Assembly: GCA_964228555.1 (NCBI GenBank)
Contig: CAXQZU010000005.1
Location: forward strand, 1-57,159
Direction of reading: 5' to 3'
From: CAXQZU01 sp964228555
Lineage (GTDB): Bacteria > Planctomycetota > PLA2 > JAEUHO01
Length of the DNA: 57,159 nucleotides
The notes under the pieces are model-generated. The model saw only the letters and a program-made list of their open reading frames with translations, made no database searches and had not been told where the DNA came from. Each line of letters opens with the position of its first letter. The first letter of the stretch is position 1. Below are positions 36,398 through 45,505 of the stretch, piece by piece. The position numbers were made by a program, and so were the translations under genes.

Positions 36398-36961
36398 GTG
36401 ATCGCCAGCGACAAGTGGATCCGCCGCATGGCCACCGAGCAGGGGATGATCACGCCCTTCGCCGAGCGGCTGGTGACGACGGGCAAGATCTCCTACGGCC
36501 TGTCCTCGTACGGCTACGACGTGCGCGTGGGGCGCAAGTTCAAGATCTTCCACAACCTCAACAGCACGCTGATCGACCCCAAGGCCTTCGACCCGCGCTC
36601 CTTCGTGGACCACGAGGGCGACTGCATCATCCCGCCCAACAGCTTCGTGCTGGCCGAGACGGTGGAGCGCTTCCGCATCCCCCGCAACGTGCTGTGCGTG
36701 TGCCTGGGCAAGAGCACCTACGCACGCTGCGGCATCATCGTCAACGTCACGCCGCTGGAGCCCGAGTGGGAGGGCGTGATCACCATCGAGATCAGCAACA
36801 CCACGCCCTTGCCGGCCAAGATCTACGCCGAGGAAGGCATCGCCCAGATCCTCTTCTTCCTGGGCAACGAGGCTTGCGAGACCTCCTACGCCGACCGCAA
36901 GGGCAAGTACCAGAACCAGCCCGGCCTGACGCTGCCGCTGATCATGCGCGAGCCGCGCTGA
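36398..36961 (+). CDS. dcd: dCTP deaminase
   Basis: A 187-residue homotrimeric enzyme that deaminates dCTP to dUTP on the way to dTTP. GTG 36398 is preferred, because GGGAGGA lies seven bases upstream and the resulting start MIASDKWIRRMA is the normal N-terminus of the family. Conserved regions are the early SYGLSSYGYDVRVG, PPNSFVLAETVERFRIPRNV, the catalytic GKSTYARCGIIVNVTPLEPEWEG and ITIEISNTTPLPAKIYAEEGIAQILFF. The active-site Glu in the IEISN strand is present. Its neighbour nrdJ also serves deoxynucleotide supply, though a 900-bp gap separates them. Confidence 0.96.
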   Translation: MIASDKWIRRMATEQGMITPFAERLVTTGKISYGLSSYGYDVRVGRKFKIFHNLNSTLIDPKAFDPRSFVDHEGDCIIPPNSFVLAETVERFRIPRNVLCVCLGKSTYARCGIIVNVTPLEPEWEGVITIEISNTTPLPAKIYAEEGIAQILFFLGNEACETSYADRKGKYQNQPGLTLPLIMREPR

Positions 36962-37861
36962 GCCGCGTCGGGGCCGGCGGGCCTGCGCGCTCCCGCCGCC
37001 GGCGTGCCGCCCCGCCGCACGGGGCCCCGTGTCCCGCTCGGGCAGGCTCCCGGACGGCGGTGGCGTCCGGTTGCGTGCGGCCGGCATGGCCGCCCGGCCG
37101 GTCGGGCCCGCTTGCCCCGCCGGGGACGGCCGGCGTGGGCAGCCGGCGTGCGCAGCCGGCATGGGGGCCCGGCGTGGCATGTGCGGAAGCGGGGTCGGGC
37201 CCGGGCGCCTGCGGCAGCCGGAGCGCTGGCCCCTGGCCCGAGGTCGGGGTCCCGCCGCCTGTCCCGGGCCGTCGGCTGGCGTGGGCCCGAGGGCTGGGGT
37301 GGCTGGGGCCCACCCCGCATCGGGCTGCGGGGCGCGGGCTGTCCCCCCCGGGTCCTACTGTCCCCCGCCCCTGACGCGGGACGTCAGGGGTGGCCTCGGC
37401 CGGCTCCGTTGCCGGGCAGCACGAGGTGGCCGGTGATGCCGGCCACATGGTGCTTCCCCGCAAGGGCCCCGAGGCTACGATCTGTAGTGGTGGCGTCCTG
37501 ATCGACCCCAACGGGTGGGGGTGAGCCCGAGCGAGCCGACGAGGCCCGCTCGCGCCTGCCCCCGTGCGTGGTGGCCGCGCGGGCGTGCTCCTTGCAAGGC
37601 TGGGATGGCTGGCTGCGCGGCGCCTCGAGGGCGACGTGCGCCGGGAACCGCGACCGGGCAGGTCGACGCCACGCATGCGCCCCTTGGCAGGGGTGTGTGC
37701 CGTGCTGTCGGCATGCCTGGCCCTGCGCCCGGAGGCCGGCCGTCCCGTGCCGGGCGGGTGCAGGCGCGCGCAGCCGGGGACGGGCGGGCGCCACCCTGAG
37801 GGCAGGACCACGATCAGGCTGTGCGGGACGGCAGTGCCCCCAGCCACGAAGGAGCGAGACG
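36962..37861. other. 900-bp gene-free stretch between dcd and nrdJ
   Basis: I see no convincing gene. Frames are open on both strands only because stop codons are rare at this GC content, and none shows a recognisable domain. The first 400 bases are rich in imperfect repeats around CAGCCGGC(G/A)TG (37136-37180). From 37368 several strong hairpins occur (described separately). AAGGAG before nrdJ is at 37849-37854. I looked for a cobalamin riboswitch, expected for a B12-dependent reductase, and found no B12 box. Confidence 0.7.
37368..37563 (+). ncRNA. Candidate structured RNA or 5' leader upstream of nrdJ
   Basis: Consecutive strong pairings are visible. The first is a perfect 9-bp hairpin (CCCCTGACG, loop CGGGA) at 37368-37390. 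A 7-bp long-range helix GCCTCGG (37393-37399) with CCGAGGC (37469-37475) encloses an 8-bp hairpin GTGGCCGG/CCGGCCAC at 37426-37446. Downstream, GGGGG (37517-37521) with CCCCC (37559-37563) encloses CGAGCG/CGCTCG at 37528-37552. The closed multi-branch form is like a riboswitch or small structured RNA. GC-rich DNA forms hairpins easily, so this is a candidate only, and I could not match it to a known class. Confidence 0.3.
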
Positions 37862-40800
37862 ATGAAGATCCAGCGTCGGTTCACGGTGGCGGGTCGCGAT
37901 CCCTACGAGGGCATCGCCTGGTCCAGCCGCACCTCCGAGATCAAGAACCCCGACGGCAAGGTCGTCTTCCGACTCGAGGGCGTGAAGGTGCCGTCCACAT
38001 GGTCGCACGTGGCCGCCGACGTGCTGGCGCAGAAGTACTTCCGCCGCAAGGGCGTGCCGCAGGTGAACGAGGACGGCAGCCCGCAGGTGGACGCGCAGGG
38101 CAAGCCGGTGCTGGGCGGCGAGCGCGACGCGCGCCAGGTGTTCCATCGCCTCGCCGGCTGCTGGACGCACTGGGGCCGCACGCACGGCTACTTCGACTCG
38201 CCCGAGGACGCGCAGGCCTTCTACGACGAGCTGTGCCGCATGCTGGCCGACCAGCGCGCCGCGCCCAACTCGCCGCAGTGGTTCAACACCGGCCTGCACT
38301 GGGCCTACGGCATCGACGGCCCGCCCCAGGGCCACAGCTACGTGGACCCCGAGACCGGCCGCCTGCGCCAGAGCAGCAGCGCCTACGAGCGCCCGCAGCC
38401 GCACGCCTGCTTCATCCAGAAGGTGGACGACGACCTGGTGGGCGAGACGGGCATCATGGACCTGTGGGTGCGCGAGGCGCGCCTGTTCAAGTACGGCTCG
38501 GGCACGGGCACCAACTTCAGCCGCCTGCGCGGCGAGGGCGAGCCGCTCTCGGGTGGCGGCCGCTCCTCGGGCCTGATGAGCTTCCTGAAGATCGGCGACC
38601 GCGCCGCGGGCGCCATCAAGTCGGGCGGCACCACGCGCCGCGCCGCCAAGATGGTGTGCCTCGACGTGGACCACCCCGACGTGGAGGCCTTCGTCGACTG
38701 GAAGGTGGTGGAGGAGCAGAAGGTGGCCGCCCTCGTGGCCGGCTCGCGCCTGCTCGAGCGCAGCGTCAACGCCGTGCTGGCCGCCTGCCGTGAGTGGCCC
38801 GACGAGGCCACGCGCTACGACGCGCGCAAGAACACGCGCCTGCGCGCGGCCGTGTCGCAGGCCAAGGCCGCGTTCGTCCCCGCCAGCTACGTGCAGCGGG
38901 CCGTGGCGCTGGCGCGCCAGGGCGTCACCTCCATCGAGGTGCCCACCTACACCACGGACTGGGACGGCGAGGGCTACCTGTCGGTCTCGGGCCAGAACAG
39001 CAACAACTCGCTGCGCATCACCAACGAGTTCATGCGTGCGGTGCAGGAGGACCGCCCGTGGAAGCTGCTGCGCCGCACGGACGGCGCGGTGGCGCGCAGC
39101 GTCCAGGCGCGTGACCTGTGGGACAAGATCGCCTACAGCGCGTGGTCGTGCGCCGACCCGGGCCTGCAGTACGACACCACGATCAACGAGTGGCACACCT
39201 GCCCGGCCGATGGCCGCATCAACGCCAGCAACCCGTGCAGCGAGTACATGTTCCTCGACGACACGGCCTGCAACCTGGCCAGCCTCAACCTCGTCACCTT
39301 CTACGACGCCGACACGGGCCGCTTCGACATCGAGGGCTACCGCCACGCCATCCGCCTCTGGACCGTGGTGCTCGAGATCAGCGTGCTGATGGCGCAGTTC
39401 CCCAGCCGCGAGATCGCGCGCCTCTCCTACGAGTTCCGCACGCTGGGCCTGGGCTACGCCAACATCGGCTCGCTGCTCATGCAGCAGGGCCTGCCCTACG
39501 ACAGCAAGGAGGGCATGGCCATGACCGGCGCCCTCACGGCCATCCTCACCGGCGAGTCCTACGCGACCTCGGCCGAGATGGCGGCGGAGCTGGGCGCCTT
39601 CAACGGCTACGCGCGCAACAAGAAGAACATGCTGCGCGTGATCCGCAACCACCGCCGGGCCGCGTGGAACACGCCCGCCAGCGAGTACGAGGGCCTGACG
39701 ATCACGCCGGTGCCGCTGTGCCCCGAGGACTGCCCGCAGGACCTGCTGCAGTCGGCCCGCGAGGCCTGGGACCGCGCGCTGGCGCTGGGCGAGAAGCACG
39801 GCTACCGCAACGCGCAGGTGTCGGTGATCGCGCCCACGGGCACCATCGGCCTGATCATGGACTGCGACACGACGGGCATCGAGCCCGACTTCGCCCTCGT
39901 CAAGTACAAGAAGCTGGCCGGCGGCGGCTACTTCCGCATCATCAACGGCTCGGTGCCGGTGGCCCTCAAGCGCCTGGGCTACAGCCCGGCGCAGGTGGAC
40001 GCCATCGTGCGCTACGTGAACGGCTCGGGCAGCCTCAAGGGCACCCCGCACGTGCACGAGGCCGCGCTGCGCGAGAAGGGCTTCACCGGCGAGATGCTGG
40101 CGAAGGTGGAGGCGGCGCTGCCCAGCAGCTTCGACATCTCCTTCGTCATCAACCGCTTCACGCTGGGTGACGAGGCCCTGTCCACCTGCCTGGGCATCCC
40201 GCGCGAGGTGTTCGAGCAGCCCGGATTCGACCTGCTGGCCCACCTGGGCTTCACGACCCAGCAGGTGCGCGAGGCCAACGATGCCGTGTGCGGCACGATG
40301 ACCATCGAGGGCGCGCCGGGGCTCAAGGACGAGCACCTGCCCGTGTTCGACTGCGCCAGCCGCTGCGGCCGCTACGGCACGCGCTACATCAGTGCGATGG
40401 GCCACATCCGCCAGATGGCTGCTGCCCAGCCCTTCGTGTCGGGCGCCATCAGCAAGACCATCAACATGCCCAACGACGCCACCGTCGAGGACGTCAAGCA
40501 GGCCTACGACGTGTCGTGGCGCATGATGCTCAAGGCCAACGCGCTCTACCGCGACGGCAGCAAGCTCAGCCAGCCGCTGAGCACCACCAGCGATGACGCC
40601 GACGAGGCGGCGCTGGGCGACGTGGCCTTGCAGGACGACGCGGGGCGGGGGGCCGCGCCTGCGGGGGGAGCCGCCCCGGCCGCGACGGCCGGGATCCCGG
40701 CTGCGGATGCGACGACGCGTGAGCGCGTGCGCCAGGTGACCGAGCGCACCATCGTGCGCTACCTGGCCAGCCGCCACCGCCTGCCGCAGCGCCGCGGCGG

Positions 40801-41560
40801 CTACACGCAGAAGGCCGTCATCGGCGGCCACAAGGTGTACCTGCGCACCGGCGAGTACCAGGACGGGCAGCTGGGCGAGATCTTCATCGACATGCACAAG
40901 GAGGGCGCCGCCTTCCGCAGCCTGATGAACTGCTTCGCCATCGCGGTCTCGCTGGGCCTGCAGTACGGCGTGCCGCTGGAGGAGTTCACCGAGGCCTTCG
41001 TCTTCACGCGCTTCGAGCCCAACGGCATGGTGTCGGGCAACGACCGCATCAAGATGTCCACGTCGATCATCGACTACATCTTCCGCGAGCTGGCCATCAC
41101 CTACCTCGACCGGCGCGACCTGGCGCAGGTGACGGAGGAAGACCTCGCCCCCGACATCGTGCGCAACGACGACGCGCCCGAGGTGGTGCGCGAGGAGGTC
41201 GTGGAGCGCTCGGTGGAGGAGCCGGCCGAGGACGGGGGCCTGTTCTCGCGGCAGGCCATCCACCCCGCGGTGCGCGGCATGCCCTCGGGCCCGGACGGCC
41301 AGGTGGCCGAGGAGCCTGCCAAGGGCTTCACGGTGACGCCGGGCGTCACGGTCTCCCCGACGGCCTCCTCGACCACGGTCATCACCGATGCGCTGCTCAA
41401 GGTGCGCAGCAAGAGCACCACGGTGCTGTCGCAGTACGACGAGGCTCGCCTCAAGGGCTACACGGGCGACTGCTGCACCAACTGCCAGGCCTTCACGATG
41501 GTGCGCAACGGCTCCTGCCTGAAGTGCACGTCCTGCGGCCAGACCTCGGGCTGCAGCTAG
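37862..41560 (+). CDS. nrdJ: Class II (adenosylcobalamin-dependent) ribonucleoside-diphosphate reductase
   Basis: A 1232-residue class II reductase that makes deoxynucleotides with or without oxygen, using adenosylcobalamin to start the radical. ATG 37862 has AAGGAG eight bases upstream. The radical-site triad N-C-E is at NPCSE (Cys459) and the partner redox cysteine is Cys470 in DDTACNLASLNL, eleven residues later as in the Thermotoga enzyme. The mid-protein STIAPTGTIGLIMDCDTTG-like loop is present. A low-complexity Ala/Gly/Pro linker near residues 925-950 separates the barrel from the C-terminal part. The last 30 residues carry a cysteine-rich tail (CCTNC and CLKCTSCGQTSGC) that should reduce the active site and may bind zinc. 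It is longer than small NrdJ forms but normal for this group. Confidence 0.97.
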   Translation: MKIQRRFTVAGRDPYEGIAWSSRTSEIKNPDGKVVFRLEGVKVPSTWSHVAADVLAQKYFRRKGVPQVNEDGSPQVDAQGKPVLGGERDARQVFHRLAGCWTHWGRTHGYFDSPEDAQAFYDELCRMLADQRAAPNSPQWFNTGLHWAYGIDGPPQGHSYVDPETGRLRQSSSAYERPQPHACFIQKVDDDLVGETGIMDLWVREARLFKYGSGTGTNFSRLRGEGEPLSGGGRSSGLMSFLKIGDRAAGAIKSGGTTRRAAKMVCLDVDHPDVEAFVDWKVVEEQKVAALVAGSRLLERSVNAVLAACREWPDEATRYDARKNTRLRAAVSQAKAAFVPASYVQRAVALARQGVTSIEVPTYTTDWDGEGYLSVSGQNSNNSLRITNEFMRAVQEDRPWKLLRRTDGAVARSVQARDLWDKIAYSAWSCADPGLQYDTTINEWHTCPADGRINASNPCSEYMFLDDTACNLASLNLVTFYDADTGRFDIEGYRHAIRLWTVVLEISVLMAQFPSREIARLSYEFRTLGLGYANIGSLLMQQGLPYDSKEGMAMTGALTAILTGESYATSAEMAAELGAFNGYARNKKNMLRVIRNHRRAAWNTPASEYEGLTITPVPLCPEDCPQDLLQSAREAWDRALALGEKHGYRNAQVSVIAPTGTIGLIMDCDTTGIEPDFALVKYKKLAGGGYFRIINGSVPVALKRLGYSPAQVDAIVRYVNGSGSLKGTPHVHEAALREKGFTGEMLAKVEAALPSSFDISFVINRFTLGDEALSTCLGIPREVFEQPGFDLLAHLGFTTQQVREANDAVCGTMTIEGAPGLKDEHLPVFDCASRCGRYGTRYISAMGHIRQMAAAQPFVSGAISKTINMPNDATVEDVKQAYDVSWRMMLKANALYRDGSKLSQPLSTTSDDADEAALGDVALQDDAGRGAAPAGGAAPAATAGIPAADATTRERVRQVTERTIVRYLASRHRLPQRRGGYTQKAVIGGHKVYLRTGEYQDGQLGEIFIDMHKEGAAFRSLMNCFAIAVSLGLQYGVPLEEFTEAFVFTRFEPNGMVSGNDRIKMSTSIIDYIFRELAITYLDRRDLAQVTEEDLAPDIVRNDDAPEVVREEVVERSVEEPAEDGGLFSRQAIHPAVRGMPSGPDGQVAEEPAKGFTVTPGVTVSPTASSTTVITDALLKVRSKSTTVLSQYDEARLKGYTGDCCTNCQAFTMVRNGSCLKCTSCGQTSGCS

Positions 41561-41572
41561 GCGGCAGGCCAT

Positions 41573-41599
41573 GACGCGCGGGCTCGCCGCCCGCGCGTC
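41573..41599 (+). terminator. Hairpin after nrdJ, probable transcript end
   Basis: A perfect 10-bp stem (GACGCGCGGG and CCCGCGCGTC) with a seven-base loop lies 12 bases after the nrdJ stop. No T-run follows, so it may act with other factors or only protect the mRNA. Confidence 0.55.
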
Positions 41600-41755
41600 G
41601 TGGCGTGCGCGCTGCGGCCGGACGGCTGCCCGTGTCGTGTCCTGCGTGGCCCTGCCGTGAGCAGCGCATGAACCGTGCGTGAGGACGCGCGGCGGGGCGC
41701 GTCCGGCCCGTGTGCAGCCTGCGTGGCCCGCCCGCGCCGGGGTAGCATCCGCGCC

Positions 41756-42919
41756 ATGGCGGCGCGCGTGCTCCTGCTGAGCGGCTCGGCTGGCCACGGG
41801 CACGTGAAGGCAGCCGAGGCGCTCCTGGCGGCCTTCCAGGCACGCCATCCCGGGCTGGTGGTCGAGCACTGGGACGCCCTCGAGCACATGCCGGGCTGGT
41901 TCCGGGGCGTGTACCGGCGTGGCTACGTGGCCTTGGTGGATCGATTCCCCGGCCTGTGGCGGCGCCTCTATGCATCCACGGATCGCGCCCACTCCTGGCT
42001 GGGCCACCGCATCTCGCGGCTGGCCGCGCGGCGGCTGGTGCGCGACGTGGTGGCGTGGCAACCGGACCTGGTGCTCTGCACGCACTTCCTCGCCCCCGAG
42101 GTGCTGTCGGTGGCCATCGAGCGCGGCCGCCTTGACGTCCCGGTGGAGATCGTGGTGACCGACCACGACGCCCACCGCTCGTGGCACTGGCCCAGGGTCT
42201 CGCGCGCGTTCGTGGCCAGCCAGCACGTGGCCGGTCGCTTCGAGCTCAAGTTCGGCATGCCGCCCTCCAGCCTGTGCGTCACCGGCATCCCGGTGCGCGA
42301 GGGCTTCGGCACGCCCCGCGACCTCCACGCCGTGCGGAGCCGGCTGGGCCTCTCGGAGCAGCGGCCCACCGTCCTCTTCCTGTCGGGGGGCTTCGCGGCC
42401 GCGCCCTTCGCCGAGGCCATCGACGCCCTGTGGCGCTCGCGGCCGGACGTGCAGGTGCTGGCGGTGTGCGGCAGGAACCAGCGCCAGCAGGAGCGGGTGC
42501 GGGCCGTGACGCGGCCGCCGGGCTCGGTGCTGCACGTGCTCGGATTCGTCGAGGAGATCCCCGACCTGATGGCCGTGGCCGACGTGGTGGTCTCCAAGAG
42601 CGGCGGCATCACCACCAGCGAGTGCATGGCCGCAGGCCGCCCGCTGCTGGTGTCGGCCCACATCGCTGGCCAGGAGGAGCGCAACGCGGACGCGGTGGCC
42701 GAGGCCGGCGCCGGTGCGCGCGGCCTGTCGGTGGACAGCCTCGTGAGCCGCCTGCGCGTGCTGCTGGACGACCCGGCGGCGCTCGCGGCGATGGCGCTGG
42801 CGGCGCGGCGCATGGGCCGCCCCGACGCTGCGGCCTGCGTGGTCGACGACGTGGCGGCCCGCGTGGCCGCGCGTGCCGAGGTGCCGGCCCCTCGGGAGCA
42901 GGACCGCACGCCGGCCTAG
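41756..42919 (+). CDS. Glycosyltransferase of the MGDG-synthase/UgtP type (GT28)
   Basis: A 387-residue glycosyltransferase of GT-B fold. The N-terminus LLLSGSAGHGHVKAAEAL is the MGDG-synthase-type membrane-lipid acceptor loop (the family's GGHGHxxAA form). It is followed by TDHDAHRSW near residue 140. The C-terminal nucleotide-sugar half has VLFLSGGFA and VLGFVEEIPDLMAVADVVVSKSGGITTSECMAAGRPLL, the usual donor-binding signature. Family members add glucose or galactose from UDP-sugars to diacylglycerol. That would place it at the inner face of the cytoplasmic membrane making glycolipid; the sugar is not determined. It is a single gene with the DUF3187-like gene 139 bp downstream. Confidence 0.88.
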   Translation: MAARVLLLSGSAGHGHVKAAEALLAAFQARHPGLVVEHWDALEHMPGWFRGVYRRGYVALVDRFPGLWRRLYASTDRAHSWLGHRISRLAARRLVRDVVAWQPDLVLCTHFLAPEVLSVAIERGRLDVPVEIVVTDHDAHRSWHWPRVSRAFVASQHVAGRFELKFGMPPSSLCVTGIPVREGFGTPRDLHAVRSRLGLSEQRPTVLFLSGGFAAAPFAEAIDALWRSRPDVQVLAVCGRNQRQQERVRAVTRPPGSVLHVLGFVEEIPDLMAVADVVVSKSGGITTSECMAAGRPLLVSAHIAGQEERNADAVAEAGAGARGLSVDSLVSRLRVLLDDPAALAAMALAARRMGRPDAAACVVDDVAARVAARAEVPAPREQDRTPA

Positions 42920-43058
42920 GCTGGTGGCCTGCGCCCGCGGGCCTACCCCCGCGGCGCACGTCGCGCCTGCGCCGCGGGACAGGCGAGGCGGCCTGCCCTA
43001 TGGTGGGGCGGTGGCCCCTGCGGGCCGCGACGGTCCCGGTGGAGGCACGGCGCACGCG

Positions 43059-44234
43059 ATGCTCTGCAGGTGGCTCCTCCTCGTGGCACTGGCCTGCGGC
43101 TGGGCCCTGCACGGTGCCTGGGCGCCTGCACGGGCCTCCGGCCTGGAGGCCCTGCAGCCGGCCCCCGTGCCGTGGGAGGCACCCGCTGCCCAACCGGCGC
43201 GGCCGCAAGCCCCGCCCGCGGCGCGGGTGGAGCCCGGCGCGGGCCTCGCTGCGGCGCCGGCCCCGGTGGACCGCTGGAGCACGCGCCGGGGCCCGGTGGA
43301 GGTGCGCGACGAGTGGCTGCTGGCGCAGCCGCGCCTGACCCTGCCGGCCCTCTCGCCCGATCCCGTGGGCCGCGGTCGCTGGCGCCTGCGCGTCGCGGCC
43401 AACCGCGGCAACGACTTCGGCTGGACCCAGACCGAGGCGGGCGAGCAGCCCGTGGCGGGAGACCGGCGCTTCCTCGTGGACGGCGAGCACCAGACCACCG
43501 AGGCCAGCCTGCGCTACGGCATCACCTCCACGCTGGACCTTGCCGTGCGCGTGCCCCTCCACTGGCGCGGGCCGGGCTTCCTCGACGGCTTCATCGACGC
43601 GTTCCACGAGGCCTTCGCGTGGGCGGGCTTCCTCGACAACGACCGCCCGGCCTTCGACAACGACCGGCATCGCATCGAGGGCCGCAGCGAGGACTACGAG
43701 CCCTTCTCGTGGAGCGAGGACACTGGCACCGGCCTGGGGCGCGTCGAGGTCGCTGCGCACTGGGCGTTCGCGGGCGCCTGGCCGCAGGCGCGCACCACCT
43801 GGGCGCTGGTGGGCCGCCTCACGCTGCCCACGGCGACCGGGCCCTTCGAGGTCGAGGGCCTCGAGGCGGGCGCCCAGCTGCTGTGCGCCGTGCGCCTGCG
43901 GCGCAACCTCGACCTCTACCTGGGCGCCGGTGGCACCTGGTTCGAGGAGCCCGTGCTGGGCGGCATCACCTACGAGGAGACGCGCGGCATGGGCTTCCTC
44001 GCGCTCGAGTGGCGGCCCGTGGCGTGGGGCAGCCTGCTCGTCGAGGTGAACGGCAGCACGGCGCTGGTGACGAGCATCTCCGAGTACCCCACGGTCCAGA
44101 CCTACGTGAACATCGCGCTGCGCGTGGACCTCGGGCGCGGCTGGCAGTGGGAGGCCGGCTTCACCGAGAACATCGTGGACCAGCAGTCCACGACCGACTT
44201 CGGCGCCTTCACGGGGCTGGTGGCCCGCTTCTAG
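43059..44234 (+). CDS. DUF3187-like outer-membrane beta-barrel protein
   Basis: A 391-residue exported protein. ATG 43059 gives a signal peptide (CRWLLLVALACGWALHGAWAPARA) and then a Pro/Ala-rich spacer of ~60 residues. From about residue 110 alternating hydrophobic strands and aromatic-rich turns follow (RWRLRVAANRGNDFGWTQTE, ASLRYGITSTLDLAVRVPLHWRG, later LVEVNGSTALVTS), ending with the terminal GLVARF, whose final Phe is typical of outer-membrane barrels. The HWRGPGFLDGFIDAFHEAF region with a following DNDRHR is the DUF3187 core as I remember it. The function is unknown. The eboE gene follows 44 bp later and may share the transcript. Confidence 0.8.
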   Translation: MLCRWLLLVALACGWALHGAWAPARASGLEALQPAPVPWEAPAAQPARPQAPPAARVEPGAGLAAAPAPVDRWSTRRGPVEVRDEWLLAQPRLTLPALSPDPVGRGRWRLRVAANRGNDFGWTQTEAGEQPVAGDRRFLVDGEHQTTEASLRYGITSTLDLAVRVPLHWRGPGFLDGFIDAFHEAFAWAGFLDNDRPAFDNDRHRIEGRSEDYEPFSWSEDTGTGLGRVEVAAHWAFAGAWPQARTTWALVGRLTLPTATGPFEVEGLEAGAQLLCAVRLRRNLDLYLGAGGTWFEEPVLGGITYEETRGMGFLALEWRPVAWGSLLVEVNGSTALVTSISEYPTVQTYVNIALRVDLGRGWQWEAGFTENIVDQQSTTDFGAFTGLVARF

Positions 44235-44278
44235 GCTGGCGCACCGGCGGCAGCGCCGGTCGGCTAGAGTGCGCGGCC

Positions 44279-45505
44279 ATGCGCCTCGCGTGTGCCAACG
44301 GCGACCCGCTCTGGCTGGCCTACGGCATGAACGTGCATCCCGGCGGCTCGGCCGCCGTGCTGGAGCAGGCGCTGGACGCGGTGGTGGCGCCGCTGCGGGC
44401 GCGCCTGGGCTGGACGGGTCCCCTGGGGCTGGCCCTGCGGCTGGATGCCGCCGGCGCGCGCGAGCTGCTGGCGCAGCCCGCCCGGCTGGAGGCCCTGCGC
44501 CAGCGGCTGGCCGGCGAGGCGCTGGTGCCCTTCACGGTCAACGGCTTCGTGCTGGGCCGCTTCCATGGGGCCGGCGTGAAGGACAGCGTCTACCGGCCCT
44601 CGTGGCGCGAGGCCGGACGCGAGGAGGCCACGCTGGCGATCGCCGAGGTGCTGGCACGCCTGCGCGGCCCGGGCCATGTCGTGAGCCTGTCGAGCGCGCC
44701 GGGCACCTGGCGCGGGTGGGGCGAGCCGGCGGCCGAGGCGGGCCGCGAGGCGGCCGCGCGCCTCGCGCGCACGGCCCGGCGCCTGAGCGAGCTGGAGGCG
44801 CGCACGGGCACGCGCGTGGTGGTGGCGCTGGAGCCGGAGCCGGGCTGCAGCCTCGACACCGTGGAGGACGCGCAGTCCTTCTTCGCCGGCCCGCTGGCGG
44901 CCGCGCTGGGCGAGGACGCCGTGGCGCGCCGCCACCTGGGGCTGTGCTACGACGCGTGCCACCAGGCCGTGATGTTCGAGGACGGCCCGCACGGCCTCCA
45001 GCGGCTCGCACAGGCCGGCATCCCGGTCGCCAAGGTGCAGGCCTCGTGCGCGCTGGAGCTGCCCGACGCCTCCGACCCGGCGGGTCGCGCGGCGCTGGCG
45101 CGCTTCGTCGAGCCCACGTGGCTGCACCAGACCACCACGCGCGATGGCGCCGGCCGCGTGCACCTGCTGCCGGACCTGCCGCTGGCGCTGGCGGCGCGTG
45201 GCGCCCCGTGGGAGGGTCGCGCGTCGTGGCGCACGCACTTCCACGTGCCCGTGTTCCGCGAGCGGGCCGTGGGCCCGTTGCGCACCACGCAGTCCAGCCT
45301 CGTGCCCGTGCTGGCGCGCGTCGCCGCGGGCGGCGTCACGTCGCACCTCGAGGTGGAGACCTACACCTGGGAGGCACTGCCGCAGGACGAGCGGGACGCC
45401 GGCTCCGGCCACGACCTCGTCGAGGCGCTGGCGCGCGAGCTGGCGTGGACGCGTGCCACGCTGGAGGCTCACGGCGCGCGCGCGGCCGGGGCGGGAGGTG
45501 CGTGA
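44279..45505 (+). CDS. eboE: EboE-type metabolite traffic protein (TIM-barrel)
   Basis: A 408-residue protein that resembles sugar-phosphate isomerases/epimerases and matches the EboE group. Recognisable parts are the N-terminal YGMNVHPGGSAAVL, VPFTVNGFVLGRFHGAGVKDSVYRPSW, VALEPEPGCSLDTVEDAQSFF with the barrel Glu, HLGLCYDACHQAVMFED with its metal-type Asp/His, KVQASCALEL, and the HVPVFRERAVGPLRTTQSSL end strand. In ebo clusters the gene sits with eboA, B, C, D and F and helps export a precursor. Here none of those is adjacent; eboB is 43 kb upstream. Its stop shares one base with the start of a MogA/MoaB gene (TGATG), so the two are coupled. Confidence 0.85.
   Translation: MRLACANGDPLWLAYGMNVHPGGSAAVLEQALDAVVAPLRARLGWTGPLGLALRLDAAGARELLAQPARLEALRQRLAGEALVPFTVNGFVLGRFHGAGVKDSVYRPSWREAGREEATLAIAEVLARLRGPGHVVSLSSAPGTWRGWGEPAAEAGREAAARLARTARRLSELEARTGTRVVVALEPEPGCSLDTVEDAQSFFAGPLAAALGEDAVARRHLGLCYDACHQAVMFEDGPHGLQRLAQAGIPVAKVQASCALELPDASDPAGRAALARFVEPTWLHQTTTRDGAGRVHLLPDLPLALAARGAPWEGRASWRTHFHVPVFRERAVGPLRTTQSSLVPVLARVAAGGVTSHLEVETYTWEALPQDERDAGSGHDLVEALARELAWTRATLEAHGARAAGAGGA

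Noticed and set aside
37475..37487. Palindrome CTACGATCTGTAG as a NrdR box
   Set aside because: The match to the NrdR consensus is poor, there is no second box at the usual spacing, and it is almost 400 bases from nrdJ.
37300..37861. Cobalamin riboswitch upstream of nrdJ
   Set aside because: No B12 box or the conserved core order could be found by eye; the visible helices do not follow the known cobalamin aptamer layout.
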